Made by a program: the position numbers and the translations under genes
The notes under the pieces: generated by a model
The model's database searches: none
Told to the model about the DNA's origin: nothing
The model's input: the letters and a program-made list of their open reading frames with translations, nothing else
Part shown: one piece after another, positions 18,655 through 28,204 of the stretch
How the letters are laid out: each line of letters starts with the position of its first letter
Position numbering within the stretch: the first letter of the stretch is position 1
Assembly: GCF_001304615.2 (NCBI RefSeq)
Contig: NZ_CP032683.1
Span: forward strand, 1,364,001 to 1,428,000
Origin: Methanosarcina flavescens
GTDB taxonomy: Archaea; Halobacteriota; Methanosarcinia; Methanosarcinales; Methanosarcinaceae
Length of the DNA stretch: 64,000 nt
Direction: 5' to 3'

Positions 18655-19302
18655 TCATTTCCAAAGATCTTCCCTGTGGTGGGAATCTACATGGTCCACT
18701 TCCAGCAGACCCTCCAGAAAGGGGTCAAAAAAAGTCTGATTCATAAGATACTGATCTTCAAAGCGCACAGCCCACGCCCTGATAGTGTTAATTGCAGAGC
18801 AAAGAGAGGTTTTTCCGTCCTTGTATTTCTGAATCGGATCAAAAAATAATGATTTCTCCTGAGTAGATATTCCCTCTGAGAAATATCCGAAAGCATGTAC
18901 GAGTATATTAATGTTAGAAGTGTACCTCGAAGGTCTAGAGAAGACACTGTAAAGATGCCTCTCGTACTTAATGCCGCAGGAAGGAGACCGATATTTCAGA
19001 ATAAAACCGTCAATGTTTCCTGTAGAATTGAGAAAATCAGTGCAAAATGTTTCCATAACTTCAGTTACATTCCTGCCGCTTGCGGACTGCACAAGCCGCT
19101 GTTCCCCGTTCTCAAGGACTATCCTTACCGGATCCCTGGGAATGCCAAGCCCTAACTCCACCTCCGGGCAAACTGGCAGGAAATCAACATACTCCATGAG
19201 ATTTGCCACTATGGGGCTGCTTATCATATCCCCATTATATCGGCAGTGATCAAACTCAAGGCATCCACTAACCACAACCTTTGGCCTAACAAACTCCCTC
19301 AT
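18655..19302 (-). CDS. DUF523/DUF1722 protein with internal deletion
   Basis: Residues 1-110 match DUF523 (VVSGCLEFDHCRYNG, DFLPVCPEVELGLGIPRDPVR, LKYRSPSCGIK). The end matches only the C-terminal half of DUF1722 (RYTSNINILVHAFGYF, IRAWAVRFEDQYLMNQTFFDPF). Full-length family members run about 310-320 residues. Here 215 remain, and the join falls directly after SPSCGIK, so roughly 100 residues seem lost in frame. The conserved Cys residues of DUF523 are kept. It may be inactive or a reduced variant; the molecular function of the family is unclear to me. Confidence 0.72.
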   Translation of the reverse strand: MREFVRPKVVVSGCLEFDHCRYNGDMISSPIVANLMEYVDFLPVCPEVELGLGIPRDPVRIVLENGEQRLVQSASGRNVTEVMETFCTDFLNSTGNIDGFILKYRSPSCGIKYERHLYSVFSRPSRYTSNINILVHAFGYFSEGISTQEKSLFFDPIQKYKDGKTSLCSAINTIRAWAVRFEDQYLMNQTFFDPFLEGLLEVDHVDSHHREDLWK

Positions 19303-19842
19303 TTAACCCCCATATAAGAAAGGATTTGCAGCATAAATTACTTTCTAGAAGAAAGCCGCAAAAGACTCCTTTTTTAAAAATATAGAGTCAGAAAGTAGAA
19401 GACTCCTAAAAAAGGCTTTAAAGCACTTGTTAGAGAAAAATACTAAGTCCGACTGAATAAATGGTTTAAACTTAATCAGAAACTTACTAAAAATCGCTAT
19501 ACAACAGATTTTATAAGACAGAAATCTCGAAGAAGGCAGTTTATTAAAAAGTTTTTTAGTCAAAGGTAATTTCTTTCTTTTTTCGGGAACAGCTTTATAG
19601 CAACAAAAATAATTATAGGATATGACTTATGGAGGAGGAGTTTATTAAAAAGTTTTTTAGTCAAAGGTAATTTCTTTCTTTTTTCGGGAACAGCTTTATA
19701 GCAACAAAAATAATTATAGGATATGACTTATGGAGGAGGTCAGGGGGAAGGGCAGTGTTTTTAGGGGTTAAGTTCCCGGAACTAGAAGTCAGTCTCCAGA
19801 TCCCAAATAAAACGGTATACTCTTAAAAATATAGGTGAAAAC
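19303..19842. other. Upstream region of the first peroxiredoxin gene
   Basis: This 540-bp spacer has no gene. It contains the 101-bp tandem duplication (19538-19739), each copy ending in a TATA-like stretch (AATTATAGGATATG) and ATGGAGGAG. A leader of about 100 bases follows to the ribosome site AGGTGA before 19843. Two tandem promoters are likely. Confidence 0.5.
19538..19739. repeat. Exact 101-bp tandem duplication
   Basis: Bases 19538-19638 and 19639-19739 are identical, running from AGTTTATTAAAAAG to TTATGGAGGAGG. Each copy includes a TATA-like element and a purine-rich motif. Perfect identity implies a recent event or active maintenance. It lies directly upstream of a peroxiredoxin gene. 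Confidence 0.95.
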
Positions 19843-20532
19843 ATGATACAGGCCGAGTATGAACAGATACATATGCCGCTAATAGGAGACGATGCACCTG
19901 CATTTAAAGCTGTGACAACCGAAGGGCCAATTAATTTTCCAGATGACTACAAAGGCAAATGGGTTATTCTTTTCAGCCACCCTGCGGATTTTACACCCGT
20001 ATGCACTACCGAATTCATGACTTTTGCCAGCATGCAAGAAGATTTCAGAAAAATAAACACCGAACTTATAGGGCTCTCCATAGACAGTGTCTATGCCCAT
20101 ATTGCATGGCTCAAGAGGATAGAAGAGAAAATTGAGTATAAAGGGATGAAAAATCTTGAGGTCAAGTTCCCGGTAATAGAAGACCTGAAGATGGATGTTG
20201 CGAAAAAATACGGTATGATCCAGCCAAATGCCTCAACTACGCAGGCTGTAAGAGCCGTATTTATCATAGATCCTGAGGCAAAAATCAGGACAATACTTTA
20301 CTATCCGCAGTCAACCGGAAGGAATATGCAGGAAATCAAGAGGATAGTTATGGCCCTTCAGAAGAATGCAGCTGAAAAAGTTGCAACGCCGGCTAACTGG
20401 CAGCCAGGAGATGATGTCATTATTCCAGCCCCCAGTTCAATGGTAGCCGTAAAAGAAAGAGCCGGTAATTCAGAGGAGAACATGTACTGTCTTGACTGGT
20501 TTTTGTGCCTGAAAAAAGATAGTAAAAAGTAA
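19843..20532 (+). CDS. Peroxiredoxin (Prx6-like archaeal type), paralogue 1
   Basis: This 229-residue thiol peroxidase reduces H2O2 and organic peroxides. The peroxidatic Cys is C54 in HPADFTPVCTTEF. The C-terminal YCLDWFLC motif (C216, C222) is the extra Cys pair seen in archaeal peroxiredoxins. The Arg of RAVFIIDPEAKIR is present. ATG 19843 follows AGGTGA. A close paralogue lies 370 bp downstream with a related leader, pointing to tandem duplication. A T-rich terminator-like stretch follows the stop. Confidence 0.93.
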   Translation: MIQAEYEQIHMPLIGDDAPAFKAVTTEGPINFPDDYKGKWVILFSHPADFTPVCTTEFMTFASMQEDFRKINTELIGLSIDSVYAHIAWLKRIEEKIEYKGMKNLEVKFPVIEDLKMDVAKKYGMIQPNASTTQAVRAVFIIDPEAKIRTILYYPQSTGRNMQEIKRIVMALQKNAAEKVATPANWQPGDDVIIPAPSSMVAVKERAGNSEENMYCLDWFLCLKKDSKK

Positions 20533-20902
20533 CGTAGAGCATAAAATTCTTTAAACATTATTTTATCAACCTTTTTTTTATTTTATTAATAGAGAATAGC
20601 TCTATGAAAAAAATTTCTGGAAAAACTTACTTCAGAAATCCCTTTTTTAACAGAAATCAGCACTTAGCTTTTCAGTATCAGACTCTGTTTGATTAAAATA
20701 TTTAAAGAATAAAAATTTTCAGCAGAAAAATATTTTATTGCTGTTTGAGAAGAGATTTATAAGAATGAAAATATACATAAAATTACTTATGGAGGACGTG
20801 GGAAGAGCAATGCTTTTAGTGTTCTTTTTAGTGCTCACTCCCGGTAACTCGAAGTCAGTTTCCATATACAGGAACTTCTGAAACAAAAGTGCAGGTGAGA
20901 GT
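20533..20902. promoter_or_regulatory. Promoter and conserved leader of peroxiredoxin paralogue 2
   Basis: A T-run (about 20570-20582) may end the upstream transcript. From ACTTATGGAGGA (about 20785) to the gene, the sequence resembles the leader of paralogue 1. Shared blocks are ACTTATGGAGGA, a purine stretch, then TCCCGG, then GAAGTCAGTYTCCA. The TATA-like AAAATATACATAAAATT precedes it. The shared leader suggests common control. Confidence 0.45.
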
Positions 20903-21601
20903 ATGGTAGAAGCCGAGTATGAGAAAATATGTATACCGCTAATTGGAGAAGATGCACCCTCATTTGAAGCCGTGACAACTCAGGGACCAATAAACTTCCC
21001 TGAAGATTATAAAGGCAAATGGGTAATTCTTTTCAGCCATCCTGCAGATTTCACACCCGTATGCACTACTGAATTTATGACTTTTGCCAGTATGCAGGAA
21101 GAATTCAGAGAAATGAATACTGAGCTCATTGGGGTCTCTATAGACAGCGTTTTCTCCCACATTGCGTGGCTTAAGAGAATTGAGGAGAAAATCGAGTACA
21201 AAGGGATGAAAAATGTAAAGATAGGATTTCCGGTGATCGCTGACCTAAGAATGGATGTTGCCAAAAAATATGGTATGGTTCAGTTAAAGGGTTCAAGAAT
21301 CCAGACTGCAAGAGCAACGTTTGTTATAGATCCCGAGTCAAAAATCAGGGCAATGGTCTACTATCCTATAAATAACGGCAGGAACATTCAGGAATTCAAG
21401 AGGCTCATCAGCGCCATGCAGAAGAATTATGCTGAAGGTGTATCAACTCCAGCAAACTGGCAGCCAGGCGATGATGTTATAATTCGTACTCCTCGTTCAA
21501 TGAATGAGGTAGAGGAAAGGCTAGAGAAAGTCCAGGATGAAGTTTACTGCCTTGACTGGTTTATTTGCCTGAAGAAAGACAGTAAAAATAATTTGGAGTG
21601 A
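20903..21601 (+). CDS. Peroxiredoxin (Prx6-like archaeal type), paralogue 2
   Basis: This 232-residue protein has the same architecture as its upstream paralogue: peroxidatic C54 in PADFTPVCTTEF and C-terminal YCLDWFIC (C216, C222). Start ATG 20903 follows GGTGAG. The two proteins diverge mainly in the region after residue 110 and near the C-terminus, so the duplication is not recent, unlike the 101-bp repeat upstream of the first copy. The pair may differ in substrate or induction. Confidence 0.93.
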   Translation: MVEAEYEKICIPLIGEDAPSFEAVTTQGPINFPEDYKGKWVILFSHPADFTPVCTTEFMTFASMQEEFREMNTELIGVSIDSVFSHIAWLKRIEEKIEYKGMKNVKIGFPVIADLRMDVAKKYGMVQLKGSRIQTARATFVIDPESKIRAMVYYPINNGRNIQEFKRLISAMQKNYAEGVSTPANWQPGDDVIIRTPRSMNEVEERLEKVQDEVYCLDWFICLKKDSKNNLE

Positions 21602-22043
21602 TTGAATTAAAAATCTCAAGGGCCTGGAAGTAAGGCACAGGTAAATTGGTGGAGTTAGTTTAAGAGTTGCGTAAGTATAGAAGAATCTCTTACCCCCCAA
21701 TAAGAGATCCTCCTGGTGAACCGAAGAAGGTCTAAGACTCCGTTTCACCAGAGTTCATCGCAAACAGGGTGCAAAAGTTCAAAAGCTGAAATAAAATCTG
21801 AAAAGACGAAATATGACCTTCTTGAATCTCCAATTTTGTGTGGTTGGTCTAATATATCCGAAATATTATACGAAGAACTGCTATATAAAATTTACTCCAA
21901 TTTATAACAAATAATCATTAAAGTATATTGATTCTGGATAAAACTGAGATGAAGAAGAGAAATTTAATAAAAACCGGAATTGAGGGCGAGAGTCGATAAG
22001 GGAGAAAAGAATAAAATGGTAAGTAAAAAAATGAAAAAAGGAA
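21602..22043. other. Spacer after the peroxiredoxin pair
   Basis: No gene is supportable. A perfect 8-bp stem (ATCTCTTA 21685-21692 with TAAGAGAT 21701-21708, loop of eight bases rich in C) may be a terminator or processing site. A longer imperfect stem (GGTGAA and TTCACC near 21715-21750) follows. The remainder is AT-rich. Confidence 0.4.
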
Positions 22044-22862
22044 TTACTTCTTTCCGAGCTCCTTTGAACGCTCGCTTGCTTTTATAACCGCATTCATGAA
22101 TGCAGCCCTGATTCCTGCCTCTTCAAGGATACGAACGCCCTGAATGGTAGTTCCAGCAGGAGAGGTAACCATATCCTTGAGTTCTCCGGGATGCAGGCCT
22201 GTTTCAAGTGCCATTTTTGCAGCCCCAAGTACAGTCTGGGCTGCTAGAGTGAGGGCACTTTTCCTATCCATTCCTTCAAGTACAGCGCCATCAGCCATTG
22301 CTTCAATTACAGGAAAGATAAATGCAGGCCCACTGCCTGAAAGGCCTGTAACGGCATCCATCAGGGATTCAGGCACCTGTACCGCAGTGCCGACTGCAGA
22401 AAAGATCTCAAGCGCGGTTTTCAGGTCTTCGGAGGTGGCATTTTTGCCCGGGGAAATTCCTGAGGCGGCTTCGGAAACTGTAGCTGCAATATTTGGCATC
22501 ACCCGGACGACTCTTGTGCCTTCAGGAAGGGCATTTTCGTAAGTGGCAAGAGGCACACCGGCTGCAATTGAGATGATAAGTTTATCGGCATTTATGTAAG
22601 GTTTAAGATCTTCTAGTACCGAGCCTAGAATCTGGGGCTTCACCGCAAGAACAAGAATATCGGATGCCTGAGCAATAACAGCATTATCAGTTGATACATT
22701 GATGCCAAGCTGAGAATTCAGCTCATTCAAAAAAGGTTCATATACGTCACTTGCACCAAGATTTTCAGGTTTTACAATTCCGGCCTTTATAATTCCCTGC
22801 ATAAGAGCAGAGCCCATTTTTCCTGCTCCGATAAATCCTATTTTTCGGTTCTGAACTGTCAT
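22044..22862 (-). CDS. proC: Pyrroline-5-carboxylate reductase
   Basis: This 272-residue enzyme makes proline from pyrroline-5-carboxylate with NAD(P)H. The Rossmann motif GFIGAGKMGSALMQG is N-terminal. VLAVKPQ, IAAGVPL, RVMPNIAA and the C-terminal GLSGSGPAFIF and TSPAGTTIQG are family blocks. ATG 22862 follows AGGAGAAG. It is the last of the proA-proB-proC set, separated from proB by 312 bp of repeats, so it may have its own promoter. Confidence 0.94.
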   Translation of the reverse strand: MTVQNRKIGFIGAGKMGSALMQGIIKAGIVKPENLGASDVYEPFLNELNSQLGINVSTDNAVIAQASDILVLAVKPQILGSVLEDLKPYINADKLIISIAAGVPLATYENALPEGTRVVRVMPNIAATVSEAASGISPGKNATSEDLKTALEIFSAVGTAVQVPESLMDAVTGLSGSGPAFIFPVIEAMADGAVLEGMDRKSALTLAAQTVLGAAKMALETGLHPGELKDMVTSPAGTTIQGVRILEEAGIRAAFMNAVIKASERSKELGKK

Positions 22863-23174
22863 ATATTACTTCTCCTATTATTGAGATAAAAGCAAATAAA
22901 GAGGCACTTGCCTTTTAAAACTTATCTACAGTTAATATTGAGTAATCTCAAGAAATTTAGTAGTTTAAATCAGTTTAGTAATTTAAAGGAACTAAGTAAT
23001 CTAAAGGAACTAAGTAATTTTTAAAGCAGCTTAGAATTTAAAGCAGCTTAGAATTTAAAGGAATCGAAGGTTTAAAAGAATTTGACAGATTGATAAAAGG
23101 TCCGGACAAGAAGAAATTAATTCAAATCCCAGGTCCGAAAAATCAAGATTGATTCTTCAGGCCTGCGAATTGAT
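22863..23174. repeat. AT-rich spacer with short tandem repeats between proB and proC
   Basis: Around 22965-23063 the motif AGTAATCTAAAGGAACTA occurs about three times with variation, then AGCAGCTTAGAATTTAA twice. No coding frame or clear terminator was seen. The repeats probably arose by slippage. Confidence 0.6.
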
Positions 23175-24332
23175 TCAATACAACTCTTCCAGTATGCCGA
23201 TATTCTCTTTTTTTATAACATTACTGTAATTATTATAGCCGAGGATACCCTCAATTTCGTCGGTATGAGCTCCTTTAATTTTGGCAAGTTCCTCAGAAGT
23301 GTAATCTGTAATTCCTTTTGCAAAGACTCTACCTTCACATTCGAGTCTTACCACATCTCCCCGGTCAAAATTTCCCTCAACCTCTATAATCCCTGCAGGA
23401 AGAAGGCTGTTTTTCCCCAGAACTGCGGCTTTTGCCCCTGCATCCACACGGACAGTACCTGAAGCCTTTGCAAGAATGATCCAGCGGGCGCGGTTCTTCC
23501 GAATGTGCCTTTCAGCCAGGAAAAAGGTACCTATCTCTTCTCCGGAAAGAGCTTTCAGAAGCACGTTATCAATTTCACTATTTGTTATCAGGACATAACA
23601 GCCTGCCATGCTGCAGATCTTTGCAGCTTTTATTTTTGTTCTCATTCCTCCTACACCCTTGAAACTCGTAGGGTCACCCCCATAACTTTCGATCTCAGGT
23701 GTTATTTTTTCAACGAGAGAGATGAGCCTGGCGTCGCTGTGTGTTTTGGGGTTCTTATCGAAAAGACCATCGATATCCGAAAGGATAATCAGGAGGTCAG
23801 CATCGATTTTACTTGCGACCATTGCAGAGAGTTTGTCATTGTCTCCGAAGATAGCTTCAATCTCATTCGTACACGTACAGTCGTTTTCATTTATTATGGG
23901 AACTACCCCATATTCCAGAAGGGTGGAGATACTGTTCCTCAGGTTCAGGTAAGATATCCTGTCAGAATAGAAATCATAAGTGAGGAGGATCTGAGCAACT
24001 TTTATCCCATATTTTGCGAAGGCTTCGCTCCAGTACTGCATCAAGATACTTTGCCCCACAGCTGCTGCTGCCTGCCGGATAGGTATTTCCCGAGGTTTAG
24101 GAGCAATGCCCAGTTCATAGAGCCCGACACCTATCGCCCCTGAACTTACCACAATTACTTCTTTTCCGCTCCTTCGAAGCTCAAAGACTTGGGCTGCAAT
24201 ATTTTCCATAAAGTCAGGATCAATACTGCAATTTTCTTTTGTACTATCACAGTTCTTTTTTGTAATTGAGGATGTACCGATTTTGACAACGACTTTATTA
24301 ACTTCATTGAGAAATTTTTTTCTGTCTATCAA
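23175..24332 (-). CDS. proB: Glutamate 5-kinase
   Basis: This 385-residue enzyme phosphorylates glutamate as the first step to proline. The amino-acid kinase domain shows VVVKIGTSSIT, VSSGAIGVG, NENDC, FGDNDKLSAMVA and ILSDIDGLF. A C-terminal PUA domain (about residues 290-370, KASGTVRVDAGAKAAV) is typical. Start is GTG 24332 behind GAGG. It lies 137 bp downstream of proA on the same strand. Confidence 0.94.
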   Translation of the reverse strand: MIDRKKFLNEVNKVVVKIGTSSITKKNCDSTKENCSIDPDFMENIAAQVFELRRSGKEVIVVSSGAIGVGLYELGIAPKPREIPIRQAAAAVGQSILMQYWSEAFAKYGIKVAQILLTYDFYSDRISYLNLRNSISTLLEYGVVPIINENDCTCTNEIEAIFGDNDKLSAMVASKIDADLLIILSDIDGLFDKNPKTHSDARLISLVEKITPEIESYGGDPTSFKGVGGMRTKIKAAKICSMAGCYVLITNSEIDNVLLKALSGEEIGTFFLAERHIRKNRARWIILAKASGTVRVDAGAKAAVLGKNSLLPAGIIEVEGNFDRGDVVRLECEGRVFAKGITDYTSEELAKIKGAHTDEIEGILGYNNYSNVIKKENIGILEELY

Positions 24333-24469
24333 TCACAAGGCCTCATAAGGTATTTTGGAGGTGCGGCTGAAATATAATGCAACCGCAGTCCGAATTCCAT
24401 CGCTTGAATTCAATTTGCGCTGGTATTTGAGTTCAGATATATAAATATATCACAAACATTCGACAGGTC

Positions 24470-25813
24470 TCAGTTTATATCTTCGAATTTAAGATCAAGT
24501 TTTCTGTGCGTGTAGGGCTTTGCATTTTCTCCAGCATAATCTGCAACAATCTGCCCCTTCCCGAGCAAGATGTATTTATAAATCAGCAGTCCTTCCATGC
24601 CCACGGGTCCACGGGAGTGAATTTTATTTGTGCTAATTCCAACTTCAGCTCCTTTCCCGTAACGATAGCCGTCAGCAAAACGGGTTGAAGCATTTACCAT
24701 AACACTAGAAGAATCAACAAGCCCTGTAAATTCATTTCTTCTGGTGGCGTCCTCGGTTATTATTCCATCGGTGTGATGGGAGCCGAAAGTGTTTATGTGG
24801 TCAATTGCTTCCTTGATAGTATCAACGTACTTTATTGAAAGAATGAGATCATTGTATTCAAGGCTCCAGTCTTCCTCAGTAGCCTTTGAAAGTGGGGAAA
24901 ATCCTTTATTCTCAAGCAGAGCATAAGTGTCAGGATCGCAGCGCAGCTCAACTCCTGCCCCAAGGTACATTTCTGCCATCCTGGGCAGGAAAGCATCCGC
25001 GATTTTACGGTTAACCAGAAGGGTTTCAATGGCATTGCATACTGCAGGATATTGAACTTTGGCATCAAAGCAGACCTTCCAGGCTATATCGAGGTCCGCA
25101 TATTCGTCCACGTAGATATGGCAAATTCCGCTTGTGTGCCCAAGCACCGGAATTTTCGTATTTTCCTGGATAAATTTGACAAATTCGTTTGAGCCCCTGG
25201 GGATAAGAAGATCTACATAGGCATCAAGGCTTAAAAGATCCATAATCTCCTCTCTGGTTTCCATAAGCTGGAAAGCTCCAGTTGGCATGCCGTCGGTGGA
25301 TTCTATGGCTTTTACAAGAATCTGGAAAATAGTGCGATTGGACTCTTTTGCTTCACTTCCGCCCTTGAAAATGGTCGCATTTCCGCTCTTCAGGCAAAGA
25401 GACATAACCTGAGGTACCACATCAGGTCGAGATTCAAAGATTACCCCTATAAGGCCGATTGGACAGCTCACCTGGTAGAGAACGAGGTCTTTGTCCAGTT
25501 CAAGAGTAGAGAGGGTATCTCCTACAGGGTCATCGAGCTTAATTACATCTCTGATTCCTGCGATCATCCCATCAATCTTCGAATCGTTCACTTTAAGTCT
25601 GTCTACAAGGGCCTGAGTAAGCTTTCCCTTATTTTTCAGTTCAGCTGCGTATTCAAGGTCTTTTGAATTTGCATCCAGAATAGCTTTCCTTTCCTTATCC
25701 AGAGCCTGAGCCATGGCCTCAAGCGCTCGATTTTTTATTTCTGTGTTTACACTGGAAAGTTCAATTGATGCTCTTTTTGCCTGAATTACTTTGGTTTTGA
25801 TATCTTCAGCCAT
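24470..25813 (-). CDS. proA: Glutamate-5-semialdehyde dehydrogenase
   Basis: This 447-residue enzyme reduces glutamyl-5-phosphate with NADPH. Blocks seen are CPIGLIGVIFESRPDV, LKSGNATIFKGGSEA, HTSGICHIYVDE, YPAVCNAIETLL with the catalytic Cys, and NASTRFADG. I chose ATG 25813, two bases after GGTGTGATC; the longer open frame adds 20 unlikely residues. It is upstream of proB, so ProA-ProB order is inverted relative to many bacteria. Confidence 0.94.
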   Translation of the reverse strand: MAEDIKTKVIQAKRASIELSSVNTEIKNRALEAMAQALDKERKAILDANSKDLEYAAELKNKGKLTQALVDRLKVNDSKIDGMIAGIRDVIKLDDPVGDTLSTLELDKDLVLYQVSCPIGLIGVIFESRPDVVPQVMSLCLKSGNATIFKGGSEAKESNRTIFQILVKAIESTDGMPTGAFQLMETREEIMDLLSLDAYVDLLIPRGSNEFVKFIQENTKIPVLGHTSGICHIYVDEYADLDIAWKVCFDAKVQYPAVCNAIETLLVNRKIADAFLPRMAEMYLGAGVELRCDPDTYALLENKGFSPLSKATEEDWSLEYNDLILSIKYVDTIKEAIDHINTFGSHHTDGIITEDATRRNEFTGLVDSSSVMVNASTRFADGYRYGKGAEVGISTNKIHSRGPVGMEGLLIYKYILLGKGQIVADYAGENAKPYTHRKLDLKFEDIN

Positions 25814-27092
25814 ATGATCACACCGTTTGATATGATGACTTCTGAGTGCCCACATCGATAATCGGGCAGCCAAATTGTAATCATGTTAATGAATTTACTG
25901 AAGGTTCAGTATTGAATCTGGAGGTTAGGTATTTTCGATACGCTATATAATTATCAAGCTTGTTATTTAATTATAGATAATTGATCTTACTATTAAATTA
26001 TAATAAGTTTACTATAGAATTATAACGGTGATCTTACTATTAAATAAGAATCCTGCCATCAGATTTGGCCTGCTATTGAACCAATGATAAGATCAAACTG
26101 AATATTGAAATTATTATATTGAGTACTGAGTTAAATTGAATGTTGAAATTAAACTAAGTATTGAGTTAAATTGAATATTGAAATTATTATACAGAGTACT
26201 GAGTTAAATTGAGTGTCTTTTTCTTTAAGTGAGGGTATTTTCTTTAAATGTCGGTATATTCATAATTCTAAGATATATTAAATCTTCCCGCCACATCTAG
26301 AAAGTAGGCATGGAAGAAAAGAAGTGAAGACATTTACTGTAATACTTTCGATACCTTTTATACACTGTTGCAGTAAATGATACAGTGAAGTTCTGGACAA
26401 AAGATAACAGCTTATCAAGTAGCTTTTTACTTGCAGTGCTGATAACTCGGAGGGCTTAACTCCATATATTTTTATCTGAGGTCTTTATGCCTGAAGTAAA
26501 ATTTGCTGAGTTCTTCTTTATTTTAAATTCATATGAAATATAGCTTTATCTTAATAAAGTTTATTTTCAATTTCGTTAAATAGAAAGCTAATCTTTAATA
26601 GTTCTATATACAGGATAAAATCAACAGGATAAAATCAATTTCACTTTAATTTGTTGAGACAGTATATTAATGACACTGTCTTATAAGGTAAGATCCCACA
26701 GTTTATATTATAAAAGGAAATATAACTTATTAAAAATTCGACAAGAATAAGTAAAACAGCTTTCTTAATGATCGATATTATTTCAAAACGAATATATATA
26801 CGATGAATATAACTATGTTTACACGACTCCATTACCTAGGAGCGTGCTACATCTGAAAAAGGAAATTGCAAGGCACCCTTATAATTTTTTAGTTTTTCTT
26901 GCAGCAGAGAGACAAAGTTTTGCAGCCGGGGGCCAAGACCATATATAGCGTATAAAAGTGATTAAAAGGTCATAAGAGGCTAGAAATGCCAAAACCCCTG
27001 CCTGTTCAACATCTCTCATACACAAAGATTATTATAGGGGTACATCCATATCGAAATGGGGATAACTTCAGTATATTGGTGGTGTGTAAAAA
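25814..27092. other. Long AT-rich spacer with degenerate repeats
   Basis: In 1.28 kb no gene is supported. From 25970 to 26050 the string CTTACTATTAAAT recurs. At about 26097-26213 a 35-38 bp unit (ATTGAATATTGAAATTATTA to GTACTGAGTTAA) occurs three times with variation. A 63-codon minus frame at 26641-26832 looks non-coding. GGTGGTGTG near 27079 is the ribosome site of the next gene. Confidence 0.5.
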
Positions 27093-27509
27093 ATGAAATC
27101 ATTTGCATTAGTCCGGGCAGACGATTCGGACAAAGTAAAAATAGCCTTACATGATCTGGAACGATACGGACATATTCAATTTTCAGCTACTCCAAAACGC
27201 ATAGAACCGACCTATGCTGATGAGCTTCTTGTTAGTGTAATGGGCGTATCCCTCAAATCAAAATGTAACTCTGCCGCATTGGTAGAATTGAATAATCATG
27301 CAGGTGCAGCAATTAGCAGGCTGAAGAAAATCCATCCTCCTGCTCATATAATCATTATCAGTCCAAGACACAAAATGTTTGAAGAACTGGCTGGCAAGTT
27401 TTCAAAATATCCAGAATTTGACCGAACATTTAACCATCAGAAGAGTCCACAAAATATGGAGGTCATTCAGGAGAAAGGAGAGACCTCCAATCCGATGCAA
27501 AGAGAATAA
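27093..27509 (+). CDS. Archaeal DUF356-like protein
   Basis: This 138-residue protein reads FALVRADDSDKVKIALHDLERYGHI at the start and has SLKSKCNSAALVEL and IHPPAHIIIISPRHKMFEEL. I associate this pattern with DUF356 proteins of methanogens, which have no known function. The last 30 residues are polar and probably disordered. ATG 27093 follows GGTGGTGTG. It stands alone after a long AT-rich spacer. Confidence 0.6.
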   Translation: MKSFALVRADDSDKVKIALHDLERYGHIQFSATPKRIEPTYADELLVSVMGVSLKSKCNSAALVELNNHAGAAISRLKKIHPPAHIIIISPRHKMFEELAGKFSKYPEFDRTFNHQKSPQNMEVIQEKGETSNPMQRE

Positions 27510-27602
27510 AATAACTTCGCCAATTAATAACATTAACTTTATAAATTTTAATTTAGTTTAAAGTTAACTTTATAAATTAACTTTATATTTTTTTAAATCG
27601 AT

Positions 27603-28034
27603 TTATTGAAAATCCTGCTTTGAGCAGTACCCGGTCTTCAACCTAAGCCTGGAAACATAGGTATAAAGACTTTCTATATCTTTAATTTCTTTCTGGGAGA
27701 TGAGTCTGAGTTTGTTTCGAATTTCAAGCTCAGGTTTCAGGCCAAAGCTCTCGAAATATCCTGAAAGCTTTATAGCCAGCAGGTCACCCCGTCTGTCCCA
27801 ATCAGTTAATATGACCACCTCATTGCCAAGCTGGGCAATCCTTTCTGAAAAATTAAAGAGGGAGTGCCGGGTCGCAAGTTCGAAATTGCCCTCAATTCCA
27901 AGCTTTTTCAATGAGAGAACATCTCTTTTTCCTTCAACTATGATAATTGCTCCCCGTGAAGAATATTCAGAGATTTCGGAGAGTAACTCTTCAATCCTTT
28001 CAAGCCTTTTTCTGTAAATATCAAGATCAGCCAC
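27603..28034 (-). CDS. Toprim-domain protein (UPF0292 type)
   Basis: This 143-residue protein is a minimal Toprim domain: [17 protein letters not shown] (Glu motif) and [14 protein letters not shown] (the DxD motif). Toprim folds serve primases, topoisomerases and small nucleases. Stand-alone archaeal forms resemble the DnaG Toprim core but lack the helicase-binding and zinc parts. The start is GTG 28034. It probably acts on RNA or DNA ends, but this is inference. Confidence 0.8.
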   Translation of the reverse strand: MADLDIYRKRLERIEELLSEISEYSSRGAIIIVEGKRDVLSLKKLGIEGNFELATRHSLFNFSERIAQLGNEVVILTDWDRRGDLLAIKLSGYFESFGLKPELEIRNKLRLISQKEIKDIESLYTYVSRLRLKTGYCSKQDFQ

Positions 28035-28204
28035 TTTGTCTGCAACCTGTTATTATACGAACTTTTAAAATTACGCTTTTTTAAAATCTATAAGATACTT
28101 TTCAGAGGAGGAAAAACTTACTCTTAAAACTTGAAGACTTACTCTAAACTTAGTTACTACCTAAATTCTGTTATTAGAGCTCTAGTTTTCCCTAAATTTC
28201 TATT

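Noticed and set aside
23505-24143. 212-codon plus-strand frame inside proB
   Set aside because: Shadow of a conserved kinase gene.
26641-26832. 63-codon minus-strand frame in the spacer upstream of the DUF356-like gene
   Set aside because: AT-driven Ile/Tyr-rich composition, no ribosome site and no recognisable domain.
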